DNA from: Gammaproteobacteria bacterium
GTDB lineage: Bacteria > Pseudomonadota > Gammaproteobacteria > JAJFKO01
DNA: 61,034 nt
Direction of reading: 5' to 3'
NCBI GenBank assembly: GCA_021773175.1
Contig: JAJFKO010000036.1
Span: forward strand, 1 to 61,034
The notes beneath the pieces are model-generated. The model was not told the DNA's origin. It made no database searches and was given only the letters and a program-made list of their open reading frames with translations. Of the stretch, positions 45,198 through 54,699 are shown piece by piece; position 1 is the first letter of the stretch; every line of letters begins with the position of its first letter. The position numbers and the translations under genes were made by a program.

Positions 45198-46231
45198 CGT
45201 TAGGTTTTCCAGTTTCTACAGGCACAAGTGATAAAATCGATATTCTGCAGCTTGATTTTATTAAAGATCTTCATGACATGAATCCATGGATAAAATATAA
45301 ATCTATAGAAATCAGTAGGTTAGATGGCTATATCCCTCGTGTACAGGAAAGTTTTTTGCTAAATCCTGAATGGGATGATTTTTGGTTGCTTCTCATAGGG
45401 CCGAGAAGGGCTGGTAAGACAACCTTGGGTCGATATATTGCTCAAATTTTATTAAAGGCTAAGCGATTTGATGAGTTGCTATACCTGAATTGTGATTATG
45501 ATTCAGTTCGTAAGGCGCTGGTTAGCGCTAGTTTGTTTACGGAGATTTTTGATAATTTTGCATTAAATAAACCTATTATTTTTATTGATGAAGTTCAGCG
45601 CTTGCAAAGTCCTGGATTATTTTTGAAAGCCGTTATTGATAGAGGGACGCCAGAGAAACTAATGGCCTCAGGATCTTCTCAGCTAGAGATTAAAAGTGAG
45701 GTTCAAGAATATTTAACCGGTCGAGAAATTGAAGCAACGATTTTACCATTAAGTGAAGCTGAAGTAATGCCGCCATCAGATTTAGAGTCGAGATTGCTTT
45801 ACGGCACTTATCCCAAGGTTATATTAAGTAATGAAAAGAAAATAATATTACAGCAGTTGTATAAGCGTTATATTGAGAAAGACATTATTAAGGTGCTGCG
45901 ATTAAGTAAGCCAGATGTAATGGAGAAATTAATTGTTTTACTTGCTCATTCATCAGGTCAGTTAATTAACTATCAACAATTAGCAAATAATTGTCGGGTT
46001 TCAATTCCAACAGTGCAATCCTATCTTAGTATCTTAGAGCAAACATTTGTTATAGTGAGATTAGCTCCCTTTGTTGGCAATAAAAGAACAGAGATCACGA
46101 GCAACCCAACATACTATTTCATTGACAATGGTTTTCGTAATCAAGTGCTTCGTAATTTTACGCCACTATCCGTGCGAAGTGATGTTGGCTTATTAGTCGA
46201 AAGCTTTGTTTTTCAAGAAATATACAAATAG
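45176..46231 (+). pseudogene. AAA/DUF4143 ATPase, 3'-truncated
   Basis: The open frame gives 351 residues from a TTG at 45176, with ATG at 45278 a possible alternative. Walker A GPRRAGKT (residues 75-82 in the long form), Walker B IIFIDEVQR and the DUF4143 helical region (LLYGTYPKVIL, YIEKDIIKV, YFIDNGFRNQVL) are intact, but it stops after LLVESFVFQEIYK. In the intact relative at 2002-3144 about 95 more residues follow, with the VDF and EVK nuclease-like motifs. No continuation in other frames before lipB at 46338. Most likely a remnant at the edge of the inserted block, although the ATPase core could still be expressed. Confidence 0.72.
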
Positions 46232-46337
46232 AAAAGACAACAATAAAATTCATACCATTTTCACAAATACAAGATTTGTATCCATTGATAGAATTATTTT
46301 AAAAAATATGAATTGTTTTTTTTTGACGGTGTTTTTT

Positions 46338-47000
46338 TTATAACTGTAAACAATCAAGCAATACGGGTTTAACATCTGCAAGCGAGCTTGTGCCACCTAA
46401 TTCAGCGAGCTGTGTCATTTTCAAATTGGTGAAGCCACAAGGATTAATACGTTTAAATGGTTCTAAATCCATATCTACATTCAAAGCAATGCCGTGATAA
46501 GAACAGCCTTTTTTAATGCGTAAACCAATCGAGCAAAGTTTATCAACATCAACATAAACACCGGGCGCATCGGCTCGCGCGTGTGCATCAATGTTATAGC
46601 GTTTTGCTAAACGTACAATAGATTCTTCTAGGCAGGTTACTAAGCCTCGTACACTTAAATCACGACGACGTAAGTCTAACATAAAATAAGCAACCAATTG
46701 ACCTGGGCCATGATAAGTAACTTGACCACCTCGGTCGGTTTGGACAACGGGAATATCGCCAGGACAAAGTATATGTTCTTGTTTGCCATTTTGGCCTAAG
46801 GTGAAAACAGGATTATGTTCGACAAACCATATTTCATCATCTGTTTCACCATTACGCTCTTGGGTTAGCTTATGCATACGCTCCCAGATTGTTTGGAAAT
46901 CTTGACGACCTAGATCATAAATATGTGCTTCTAAGTCTTCATTGTAGGAAGCCGGGCGTTGCACTGTTTCTAAGTTTTCAGAATCATGTAAAGTATTCAT
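46338..47000 (-). CDS. lipB: Octanoyl-ACP:protein N-octanoyltransferase
   Basis: Transfers octanoyl from acyl-carrier protein to lipoyl domains, the step before LipA. 220 residues with [21 protein letters not shown] (with the conserved His), [22 protein letters not shown] (catalytic Lys region) and RINPCGF (catalytic Cys). It starts 2 bp after the ybeD stop on the same strand. Downstream, where lipA is normally found, the accessory block begins with its genes in the opposite orientation. AceF in this window is a natural substrate. Confidence 0.97.
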   Translation of the reverse strand: MNTLHDSENLETVQRPASYNEDLEAHIYDLGRQDFQTIWERMHKLTQERNGETDDEIWFVEHNPVFTLGQNGKQEHILCPGDIPVVQTDRGGQVTYHGPGQLVAYFMLDLRRRDLSVRGLVTCLEESIVRLAKRYNIDAHARADAPGVYVDVDKLCSIGLRIKKGCSYHGIALNVDMDLEPFKRINPCGFTNLKMTQLAELGGTSSLADVKPVLLDCLQL

Positions 47001-47002
47001 AA

Positions 47003-47269
47003 TTATAATGCCATAATAACGAGTTCATGAGCGGAAAGATCTGTATAGACTGCATCGAGTTGTTGTTTGCTTTCTGCCGTAAAAGTAATGGTCATTGCCA
47101 TATACTTATCTTTACCGCTATTTTTGGTTTTTATAGCATCTTCTTTTAACTTATTTACATGTTTATTAACAATGCTTAAAACAGCAACTTCAAAGTCATC
47201 CTCGGCTTTACCAAAGACTTTTAAGGAGAATTCACAAGGAAATTCCATCAAGGTTTTTTGTTCGCTCAT
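47003..47269 (-). CDS. ybeD: YbeD/DUF493 family protein
   Basis: Small ACT-like alpha-beta protein of unknown function, conserved between dacA and lipB in gammaproteobacteria. From the ATG at 47269 it has 88 residues, against 87 in E. coli; an upstream start at 47311 would add a 14-residue stretch not seen in the family. Typical features are [15 protein letters not shown] near the N-terminus, the [12 protein letters not shown]-like strand (here [13 protein letters not shown]) and the final ELVIMAL. Operon context dacA-ybeD-lipB is conserved. Confidence 0.92.
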   Translation of the reverse strand: MSEQKTLMEFPCEFSLKVFGKAEDDFEVAVLSIVNKHVNKLKEDAIKTKNSGKDKYMAMTITFTAESKQQLDAVYTDLSAHELVIMAL

Positions 47270-47353
47270 TAGTACTACTCGGATTAAATTAAATAAGTAT
47301 GTACCGCTCACACTTTAAAGTGCGAGCGGCGATACAAGTTGATATTGTTAGAA

Positions 47354-48568
47354 TTAACTCTTAAAGAATTTATCTACTGCTAATTTCACTGAGTCGATAG
47401 TGCGAGTCCAAAGACCTCCACGCTCATCTGCCTGCAATGCAATTAACGGTTGTTGAGAAATGATTTTATTATTTAGCTTAATGGTAAGTTCACCAATTTG
47501 TTGACCTTTAGCAATTGGCGCCTGTAAATTTTTAGGCATGGTAATATCAGCTTTTAATTTATTATATTCACCACGAGGAATCGTGATATATAAATCTTTA
47601 GCTAAGCCGAGATTGACTGATTCAGTTTTACCTTCAAAGACTCGACCTTTGGTGAGGACTTGGTTTGCAGCAAAAAGTTTTTTTGATGCATAAAAGCGAA
47701 ATACATAAGTTAGTAATTTTTGGCTGCTAATGGCGCGACCAGCATTGGTTGGTGCATCCATAACAACAGAAACTAAGCGAGTACCGTTACTTTTAGCAGA
47801 AGTAATTAAGCAGTAACCTGCTGCTTTAGTGTGGCCAGTCTTCAAGCCATCAACATTCGGGTCCGTCCATAATAAACGGTTACGATTGTTCTGCTTAATA
47901 CCATTAAATTTCAGCGTTTTAATGCTGAAAAAATGATAATACTGCGGGAAGTCACGAATGATTGCGCGTGTTAATTTAGCTAAATCAGCAGGCGTTGTAT
48001 AGTGATCGGGGCGTGGTAATCCGGTTACGTCACTAAAGTGTGTGTGTGTCATATTAAGTGCTTGTGCTTCTTCATTCATTAACTGCACAAAAGCATCTTG
48101 TGAGCCAGCAACAAATTGTGACAGAGCAACGGTTGCATCATTACCTGAATCAACAATAACGCCTTCAATGAGTTTCTGTACAGGAACTTTTGTTCCGACA
48201 CGTAAAAACATACGTGAACCACCGGTACGCCATGCTGCTTTACTGATGGTGGCAAGATCAGCTAGATGAATACGGTTTGTTGCTAAGGCATCAAAAACTA
48301 AGTACAGCGACATTAGCTTAGTTAAGCTTGCAGGAGCTAACCGTTGATTAGCATTTTGAGAAATAATAACTTTACCACTTTGAAAATCTTCAACGACATA
48401 AGCTTTTGCTGAAACGATTGGAGCGGATGGCATAATAAAAGGAAGTTGCGGTCCATTATTGTTTGCCTGTTGTTGGTTAGGCAAAGTAAGTGGTTTTGCA
48501 AAGCAAACAGCAACAAAGCTTATTGCTACAGTTGCTGTGAGTAAGCTTTTCAAGAATGTTGTACGCAT
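47354..48568 (-). CDS. dacA: D-alanyl-D-alanine carboxypeptidase (PBP5/6 type)
   Basis: Periplasmic serine DD-carboxypeptidase trimming pentapeptides in peptidoglycan. From the ATG at 48568 (AAAAGGAATAATT upstream) it has 404 residues with a signal peptide ending near CFA. Active-site motifs: SLTK (serine at residue 81 of the precursor), SGN in VDSGNDATVAL, and KTG in GLKTGHTKAAGYC. The beta-rich domain II follows, and the C-terminus ends in the amphipathic anchor (TIDSVKLAVDKFFKS) that binds the inner membrane. A 5' inverted repeat lies just upstream. Confidence 0.96.
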   Translation of the reverse strand: MRTTFLKSLLTATVAISFVAVCFAKPLTLPNQQQANNNGPQLPFIMPSAPIVSAKAYVVEDFQSGKVIISQNANQRLAPASLTKLMSLYLVFDALATNRIHLADLATISKAAWRTGGSRMFLRVGTKVPVQKLIEGVIVDSGNDATVALSQFVAGSQDAFVQLMNEEAQALNMTHTHFSDVTGLPRPDHYTTPADLAKLTRAIIRDFPQYYHFFSIKTLKFNGIKQNNRNRLLWTDPNVDGLKTGHTKAAGYCLITSAKSNGTRLVSVVMDAPTNAGRAISSQKLLTYVFRFYASKKLFAANQVLTKGRVFEGKTESVNLGLAKDLYITIPRGEYNKLKADITMPKNLQAPIAKGQQIGELTIKLNNKIISQQPLIALQADERGGLWTRTIDSVKLAVDKFFKS

Positions 48569-48586
48569 AATTATTCCTTTTGTTAC

Positions 48587-48629
48587 ATACCCATCGCGAT
48601 AAATCCTAAAAATGAATCGCAACGGGTAT
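48587..48629 (-). promoter_or_regulatory. Inverted repeat in the dacA leader
   Basis: ATACCCATCGCGAT (48587-48600) and ATCGCAACGGGTAT (48616-48629) are inverted copies with two mismatches and a 15-bp spacer. The repeat ends 18 bp before the dacA start, so it would be an RNA hairpin near the ribosome binding site or a regulator site. Confidence 0.45.
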
Positions 48630-48764
48630 AAATCTTGTCGATGTAGTGAATTCCTGGTTAAGGGGTGGAAATCACAGGACCATAATATGGTTAAAAACGT
48701 GCCGAGATTTTACCATAGACAACTTAGGAGTGCTAGCAGTACAAACCAGCAATAATGCTGACGT

Positions 48765-49565
48765 TTAGCGATAAACTAAGCGGTGATAACCTGCTTTGCG
48801 TAGCTTAGCAACAACAGCATGACTTTCCTTGCTGCTCGGAATTGGACCAATCCGTACACGATAGAGATGATGATGACCATAACGTAGTGTTTTGACATGA
48901 ACGGGCGCATGGGAAATCATGCGGCGCAATTTAGCCGCTAGATGATCGGCATTACCTATTTGTCGATAGGAGGCAACTTGAATGAACTTCGGTGCCAATC
49001 CGGAAGGATTATCATGTGCAAAATGTCGATCTAAAGTTTGATAAGGTGTGATAGCAACAAGTTTTACTGGAGCTGTACCGGTTTTTACTACACCAAGACG
49101 TTTTGCAGCTTCATAAGATAAATCGATAATACGACCTCTTTTAAATGGTCCTCGGTCATTTACTTTCACGATAAGTTGGCGACCATTGCGTAAATTAGTC
49201 ACTTTTACATAACAAGGAATTGGTAAGGTCTTGCTTGCAGCCGTTAGTGCATACATATTGTAAACTGCACCTGTTGAAGTTAAGTGATGTTGGAAGTTTG
49301 GACCATACCAAGAGGCAATACCTTTTTGCACATAGCCTTTACTGCTATTACGAACATGGTACACACGATGATCAACAACATAGCTAGCCTGGTTACCAGA
49401 GCGACTTGCATTTAAAGTTGCACGTTGACTATGCGGATGCTTAACATTGTGTGCAATAGGACGTTTGTGATGTCTGCGCTGATGCGCGTAAACACTGCTG
49501 ACACCAATAATTAATAATATGGCTAAAGACGCCATGGCTAAAACTTTAATTTTCTCTACTTTCAT
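48765..49565 (-). CDS. rlpA: RlpA-like double-psi beta-barrel protein with SPOR domain
   Basis: 266 residues: signal sequence 1-27 without a lipobox cysteine, a basic His-rich linker, the RlpA barrel at about 80-170 (GIASWYGPNF...VNDRGPFKRGRIIDLSYEAAKRLG) and a C-terminal SPOR domain (about 188-264; KFIQVASYRQIGNADHLAAKL) that binds denuded glycan. RlpA cleaves such glycan in Pseudomonas. Here the usual TASGE...D...AAH pattern reads TSTGAVYNM...AAS: Ala100, Asn103 and Ser111 replace Glu, Asp and His, while Asp137 of VNDRGP is kept. Catalysis is therefore doubtful. Part of the dacA-rlpA-mltB-rodA-mrdA cluster. Confidence 0.92.
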   Translation of the reverse strand: MKVEKIKVLAMASLAILLIIGVSSVYAHQRRHHKRPIAHNVKHPHSQRATLNASRSGNQASYVVDHRVYHVRNSSKGYVQKGIASWYGPNFQHHLTSTGAVYNMYALTAASKTLPIPCYVKVTNLRNGRQLIVKVNDRGPFKRGRIIDLSYEAAKRLGVVKTGTAPVKLVAITPYQTLDRHFAHDNPSGLAPKFIQVASYRQIGNADHLAAKLRRMISHAPVHVKTLRYGHHHLYRVRIGPIPSSKESHAVVAKLRKAGYHRLVYR

Positions 49566-49588
49566 ATTTCTATATCTCTCTTTATTTA

Positions 49589-50596
49589 TTAAGCTTTCTT
49601 TAATGACTTTTTATAATCGTTTTTGATTAATTGGCTAAGTTGATAAACTGCCATGGCATACAAATTACTGTGATTGTAACGTGTAATAACATAGAAGTTT
49701 TTATAACCTAACCAAATATGAGCCTTATGTCTGCCTTTTAACACAATTAATAAATATTTATGTTTATTACTAACTGCTTTAATCGGCGTAATACCATAGC
49801 GTTTTAAACGCTCTAAACTTAATGTTGGTTTATGTCTACGGTGCGGTAACTTTAAATATTTTTTATTTTCAGCTTTCGCTTTTATAACCGTAGGTTGTTG
49901 TTTTTGCCAGCCATGCTGATGCAAATAATTAGCGACGCTGCCAATAACATCAATGCTACTATTCTGTAAGTCACGTGCACCGCTATTCGAAAAATCGACG
50001 GCATACTGGCGATAACTACTAGGCATAAATTGTGGTTGGCCAATAGCACCCGCATAGGAGCCCTTAACTTTCATAGGATTTATTTTTTCATTGCGGGTGA
50101 ATAATAGGAATTGTGTCAACTCGCGACGGAAAAACTGCGCACGTCTAGGGTAACCAAATGCCAGCGTTGCTAAGCTATTAATAACTTTAAAACCACCTTG
50201 GTTACGACCGTACTGACTTTCAATACCAATAATGGCAACAATGACACTGGGGTCTACACCATAAACTTTACTGGCTCGTTGTAATGCTTTTTGATGCTTC
50301 TTCCAAAACGCCACACCTTCCCGAACTCGGCGTTTAGAAATGAGATGCTTACGATAAACATACCAAGGCTTAGCTTCATAAGGCTGAGTAATAAGTTTAA
50401 TGACTTGATTATTAAAAGTAACTTGCGAAAATAATTCATCAAGTTTCGATTTTTTGAAATCATATTTCTTAGCCACATGCTTGATATAGGCTTGAACCTT
50501 TGGTTTCTTATAGAATTCTTTTGCAACAGCATTGCTTGAGATTAAAACGCAGAACGCAACGGCTATTAATAGACAAACATGGGTAATGGCTTTCAT
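49589..50596 (-). CDS. mltB: Lytic murein transglycosylase B
   Basis: Cleaves peptidoglycan between MurNAc and GlcNAc with 1,6-anhydro product. 335 residues with a signal peptide ending near NAVA and no lipobox, so soluble or peripherally attached in the periplasm, unlike E. coli MltB. The catalytic glutamate is in IIGIESQYGRNQGGF; GAIGQPQFMPSSYRQYAVDF and VIGSVANYLHQHGW are family motifs. Lies 11 bp downstream of rodA and 23 bp upstream of rlpA, all on one strand. Confidence 0.94.
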   Translation of the reverse strand: MKAITHVCLLIAVAFCVLISSNAVAKEFYKKPKVQAYIKHVAKKYDFKKSKLDELFSQVTFNNQVIKLITQPYEAKPWYVYRKHLISKRRVREGVAFWKKHQKALQRASKVYGVDPSVIVAIIGIESQYGRNQGGFKVINSLATLAFGYPRRAQFFRRELTQFLLFTRNEKINPMKVKGSYAGAIGQPQFMPSSYRQYAVDFSNSGARDLQNSSIDVIGSVANYLHQHGWQKQQPTVIKAKAENKKYLKLPHRRHKPTLSLERLKRYGITPIKAVSNKHKYLLIVLKGRHKAHIWLGYKNFYVITRYNHSNLYAMAVYQLSQLIKNDYKKSLKKA

Positions 50597-50607
50597 ATAA
50601 TAAATCC

Positions 50608-51750
50608 TTACTTCGTGTTTAGTTTTCGATGCGTATGAATTGACATTAAAATACCAAACGCAGTTAGTAGTGTCATGATTGAGGTGCCTCCATAACTAAT
50701 CAATGGCAAAGGAATACCGACTACGGGAAAAATGCCGGTGACCATACCTATATTAATATAGAATGAGACAAAGAAGGTTAGAGCCAGACCGCCTGCTAAT
50801 AAGCGTGTATAGGTATCTTGAGCTTTTAAACTAATATAAATACAACGGTACAAAATAAATAAATATAAAACGATTAATACTGTACTACCAATTAAACCGA
50901 GTTCTTCGCCACAAACAGCAAAAATAAAATCAGTGGCATGAGCGGGTAAAAAATTCAAGTGCGACTGTGTGCCATTCAGCCAACCTTTACCAAGTACACC
51001 GCCGGAGCCAATGGCAACTTTTGATTGAATGATATGGTAACCTGTGCCGAGTGGATCACGAGCGGGGTTGATAAATGTTAACACGCGTTGTCGCTGATAG
51101 TTATGCATGAAGTGCCATAGAACTGGAGTACTAGCAACAAGAGCTAATAAACTACCTCCAATCCAGCGCCAATTGAGTCCTGTTAACAGTAATACACATG
51201 CACCACTAATGCTGATCATTAATGCTGTACCAAGGTCGGGTTGTTTGGCAACAAGTAGTGCTGGCACAATAATAATTAATCCGGCAATAACGACATCTTT
51301 AAATGACGGAGGTAATTGTCGATCTTTAAAATACCAAGCAAGTGCCATAGGGACTGCGATCTTCATAATTTCTGATGGTTGAAATTTAACAACGCCTAGA
51401 TCCAGCCAGCGCTCAGCTCCTTGGCTAACAACACCTATCGCTAATACGGCAGCTAAAAGCATCAATCCTAGAAAATAAATAACGGGAGTCCATTGTCGAA
51501 AACGTTGTGGAGGAATCTGCGCGGCAATTAGCATAATAAAGAAAGCGATCAAAAAACGTAATAATTGTTTTTCGACAATATGCATATTCTGATTGGCAGC
51601 ACTATATAAAATGAATAAACCCATGGTGATCACGGCAAGAACGCTGGTAAAAAGGAAGAAATCAATATGCAAGCGTTGCCACGTCGAACGGTATGCTGTT
51701 GTTGATTTTTTTGCTTGCGCTCGATGTATATAGCTATTTATAGACTGCAT
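50608..51750 (-). CDS. rodA: Rod-shape SEDS peptidoglycan polymerase RodA
   Basis: Polytopic SEDS glycosyltransferase of the elongasome, partner of PBP2. I use the ATG at 51750 (MQSINSYIHR), giving 380 residues; a start at 51786 adds 12. About ten transmembrane helices; GTGYHIIQSKVAIGSGGVLGKGW, NFLPAHATDFIFAVCGEELGLIG (with the essential Asp) and the final GIPLPLISYGGTSIM are diagnostic. Between it and mrdA lie 281 bp with a weak stem-loop, so rodA may have its own promoter. Confidence 0.96.
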   Translation of the reverse strand: MQSINSYIHRAQAKKSTTAYRSTWQRLHIDFFLFTSVLAVITMGLFILYSAANQNMHIVEKQLLRFLIAFFIMLIAAQIPPQRFRQWTPVIYFLGLMLLAAVLAIGVVSQGAERWLDLGVVKFQPSEIMKIAVPMALAWYFKDRQLPPSFKDVVIAGLIIIVPALLVAKQPDLGTALMISISGACVLLLTGLNWRWIGGSLLALVASTPVLWHFMHNYQRQRVLTFINPARDPLGTGYHIIQSKVAIGSGGVLGKGWLNGTQSHLNFLPAHATDFIFAVCGEELGLIGSTVLIVLYLFILYRCIYISLKAQDTYTRLLAGGLALTFFVSFYINIGMVTGIFPVVGIPLPLISYGGTSIMTLLTAFGILMSIHTHRKLNTK

Positions 51751-51921
51751 AATATCACTTAAAAACTGCCCAATAAAAAACCACATAGTTTACTGAGTGA
51801 GCGGCAGAATGTAAAGGGAAAACCCTAGCATTCATGTTTATTTTTTAGTCACAAGAAGGTTGCTTACGTTGCGAGAAAACTGGTAACAATATGATTGTAA
51901 AGGAAATGTTGTTAAATTATG

Positions 51922-51949
51922 CGCAAAACAGCACTTTCCTTGTTTTGCG
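51922..51949. repeat. Stem-loop between rodA and mrdA
   Basis: CGCAAAACA and TGTTTTGCG form a 9-bp stem with a 10-bp loop. It is downstream of mrdA and upstream of rodA on the minus strand, with an odd repetition of TTGCGCA/GCGCAA motifs around it. It could end part of the mrdA transcription; no strong T tract follows. Confidence 0.4.
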
Positions 51950-52031
51950 AAAGATAATATAGGCTCCATTTCGCTGCGCAATAACGACTTTTTCCGATCT
52001 TGCGCATTTTTATAATACTAATACCAAAATA

Positions 52032-53981
52032 TTAATCATTATTAAACGGCGTAATTAATTGCTGTGAACTTTTTGCGGGTGTTGGTGGAGGCGTTGTGCT
52101 ATCTACTGGCAGCAATGGTGGTGGTGCAAGTGATTTGTCGTGTAAATGGTGTTGATGCATCATGTAATATTCCACAACTTTATGCGCAACTTCGGGGGCA
52201 ACATGAGGGCTATGTTCAACTAATACAGCAATCGCAATTTTTGGATGCTTAACTGGAGCGAATGCAATCAGTAACGATTGTGAGCGTAGTCTAATAGGAA
52301 TCACTTTCTTTCCTTTGACTTGAGTACCGGTATCACTATATACCTGCGCTGTACCAGTTTTAGCAGCAGCAGAAAATTGTAATCCGCGTCCAAATCGCCA
52401 ACCAGTACCTTCAGGCTCGGTGACAACCCCAACCATTGCTTTGATAACAAAGTGCCATATCCAATGCGGAAAAATTATAGACTGTTCTTCAGTTGGTTTG
52501 AACATTGTTGTTGTTTTGTCATCTTGAGACGTCGTTTTAACTAACAAATGTGGATAATAGGCTGTGCCACGATTAGCAAGTTCTGCAGTTACGTTAGCAA
52601 TTTGTAATGGTGTCGCTAGCATGGAGCCTTGCCCGATTCCAGAAATAATAGTGTCGCCAGGATACCAAGGTTTGTCTTTGACTCGTTGTTTCCACTCCGG
52701 TGATGCCACAATACCATTGAGCTCACCATCAATATCAATATGCATAGTATGACCGAGATGAAACTTATTAAAAACAGTATCAATTTTGGCGATGCCCATC
52801 ATGTGTGCGAGATTATAAAAAAACGTATCACAAGAAACGACGATGGCTCGATGTAAATCAACATTGCCATGCCCAGTGCGTAGCCAACAATGATAAATGT
52901 GATGATAGTTGGGTAGTTTGAACCAACCTGGATCAAAAATAGTGTATTGAGGCGTTATAACTTTATCATTTAATGCTTCTAAGGCTTCAATCGGTTTTGC
53001 TGTCGAACCAAATGGATATTGACCACGTATATCACGATTAAATAAAGGTTCTGCTTTTGAGTCTGCAAGTTTGCGATAAGTCTTTTCACTGATGCCATCA
53101 ACAAATAAATTTGGATCAAAATTTGGTGTGCTAACCATCGCCAGTATTTGTCCAGTACTTGGTTGGATAACAACAACTGCGCCATTATACTTGCCCATGG
53201 CTTTGGTTGCCGCAATTTGCAAACCTACATCTAATGATAGATAAAGATTTTTTCCAGGGACCGGGGCGACACGTTCAAGTGTTCTAACAATACGACCTTG
53301 CGCATCAACTTCAACTTCTTGATAGCCAACTAAGCCGTGTAATTGTTTTTCATAATATTGTTCTAAACCCGTTTTACCAATGAAATTGGTCGCGGCGTAA
53401 TTAGTTGGGTTAACACGTGCAAGTTCTCGCGGATTAATGCGACTAACATAGCCAACAGTGTGTGCGAAGTATTTGCCCTCAGGATAATAACGCATTAGAT
53501 GGGCTTTAATATGCACGCCAGGAAAGCGATACATATTTACATATAACTTAGCAACATCTTGTTTGCTTAAGTGATATTTTAATGGGATACCTTGGTATTG
53601 TGGACGGCGTCGGACTAAACGCCAAAAGCTATCGGTATCATCTTGGCTGATAGGAATAATTTGTTTGAGCTTAGTAATCGTTTGTTTAAGATTTTTCACG
53701 TCATCGGGGGTGATTTCTAAACTAAAAACGGATTTATTGGCTGCAAGTAAGATGCCATCACGGCTATAGATTAGGCCGCGAGTTGGCGCTATCGGTAAAA
53801 GTTCCAAATGATTTTGCGTCGACATCGTGGTGTATTTATTGTGTTCGACAACTTGGAGATCAAATAAACGAAAGAATAATAAGCCAATCAAAACACCAAC
53901 ACCGATACAGGTGAAGATCATGCGTTTCTGAAATAAGCGCAATTCTTGTTGGTGATTTTTAATTCTCAAGCGTTTTTTCAT
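52032..53981 (-). CDS. mrdA: Penicillin-binding protein 2 (elongation-specific transpeptidase)
   Basis: Class B PBP cross-linking lateral-wall peptidoglycan, activator of RodA. 649 residues: N-terminal cytoplasmic basic stretch and one membrane helix (about 24-42), the dimerisation/pedestal domain, and the transpeptidase domain with active-site Ser326 in FGSTAKP, SCD in VVSCDTFFYN and KTG in AAKTGTAQVY. The tail is proline-rich and longer than in E. coli (633). The usual rlmH-rsfS upstream neighbours are absent; two orphan genes are there instead. A decayed duplicate of its 5' third lies at 57862-58093. Confidence 0.97.
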   Translation of the reverse strand: MKKRLRIKNHQQELRLFQKRMIFTCIGVGVLIGLLFFRLFDLQVVEHNKYTTMSTQNHLELLPIAPTRGLIYSRDGILLAANKSVFSLEITPDDVKNLKQTITKLKQIIPISQDDTDSFWRLVRRRPQYQGIPLKYHLSKQDVAKLYVNMYRFPGVHIKAHLMRYYPEGKYFAHTVGYVSRINPRELARVNPTNYAATNFIGKTGLEQYYEKQLHGLVGYQEVEVDAQGRIVRTLERVAPVPGKNLYLSLDVGLQIAATKAMGKYNGAVVVIQPSTGQILAMVSTPNFDPNLFVDGISEKTYRKLADSKAEPLFNRDIRGQYPFGSTAKPIEALEALNDKVITPQYTIFDPGWFKLPNYHHIYHCWLRTGHGNVDLHRAIVVSCDTFFYNLAHMMGIAKIDTVFNKFHLGHTMHIDIDGELNGIVASPEWKQRVKDKPWYPGDTIISGIGQGSMLATPLQIANVTAELANRGTAYYPHLLVKTTSQDDKTTTMFKPTEEQSIIFPHWIWHFVIKAMVGVVTEPEGTGWRFGRGLQFSAAAKTGTAQVYSDTGTQVKGKKVIPIRLRSQSLLIAFAPVKHPKIAIAVLVEHSPHVAPEVAHKVVEYYMMHQHHLHDKSLAPPPLLPVDSTTPPPTPAKSSQQLITPFNND

Positions 53982-54160
53982 ATATTTATCAATAGGATAG
54001 ACGTTTTAATCGACTTCCAATAGGGAGCGGTCGATACAAAAGTGTGCATTTTAGCGTAATTTGCGGGGTTTGCCTACCTGATTGATAATAACTTCATCAT
54101 GCGCTTAACTGTGCTGCAATAATACTTCGATCAAGCAAAATGACTTTTGGCAATATGTTA

Positions 54161-54655
54161 TTAAGGCTTTCCATAGGGACTTCTATATACCGTTCCATCA
54201 GCAGCCACAACGGGAATAATTGTTGGTTGTCTGACAGTTTGATTAGGCTGGCACCTTGTTTGTAATATACCCAGAGACATTTGTTCTGCATAATCCTGAG
54301 AGGGTGCTCTTGGTGCCCATTGTTCTTCACCATGACAGCAGTGTCCCGTTAAAGTAAAGTTAGACCATTCTAAAAATATACCGATACGATTTAAATAGTT
54401 AGTTAGTGCAGCGTCAGCAACATCTGGAATGGTTACGATTAAAGAGCACTCTTGAACATCATGAGCAATAGTGCAGGAAGCAACATCAAGATCATTAAAA
54501 TCTGCTAAAGCCGCTAGTAAGGCTTGCTCATATCCTTGAAGACGTCCTGGATGTCTAGACTTAATGCTTAAACTTATTTTGCCGTTGGGAACTGGTCTTT
54601 GTGACAAGAAGTCTGCTCTTTGCCAGCTTTGACGTTGAGCGGCTACGCTTCCCAC
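54161..54655 (-). CDS. Orphan protein, 164 residues
   Basis: Starts at a GTG (54655) with GAGG five bases upstream; no other start is available before an in-frame stop. No family recognised. Residues 24-90 look like an alpha-beta domain (KISLSIKSRHPGRLQGYEQALLAALADFNDLDV, CSLIVTIPDVADAAL); a CC pair and Pro/Gln-rich tail follow. It lies 44 bp downstream of another orphan gene and presumably shares its transcript. It occupies the position upstream of mrdA where rlmH is usual, but is not RlmH. A frameshifted extension after its stop cannot be excluded. Confidence 0.5.
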   Translation of the reverse strand: MGSVAAQRQSWQRADFLSQRPVPNGKISLSIKSRHPGRLQGYEQALLAALADFNDLDVASCTIAHDVQECSLIVTIPDVADAALTNYLNRIGIFLEWSNFTLTGHCCHGEEQWAPRAPSQDYAEQMSLGILQTRCQPNQTVRQPTIIPVVAADGTVYRSPYGKP

Positions 54656-54699
54656 TTCAACCTCGGCACCAAATTGTTTATAAGCAACAATACAGTATG

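Noticed and set aside
54097-54333. 78-codon frame overlapping the 164-residue orphan
   Set aside because: Overlaps most of a better-supported frame with GAGG before its start. The tail MESLNNILPKVILLDRSIIAAQLSA looks protein-like, so a frameshift remains possible, but I cannot show it.
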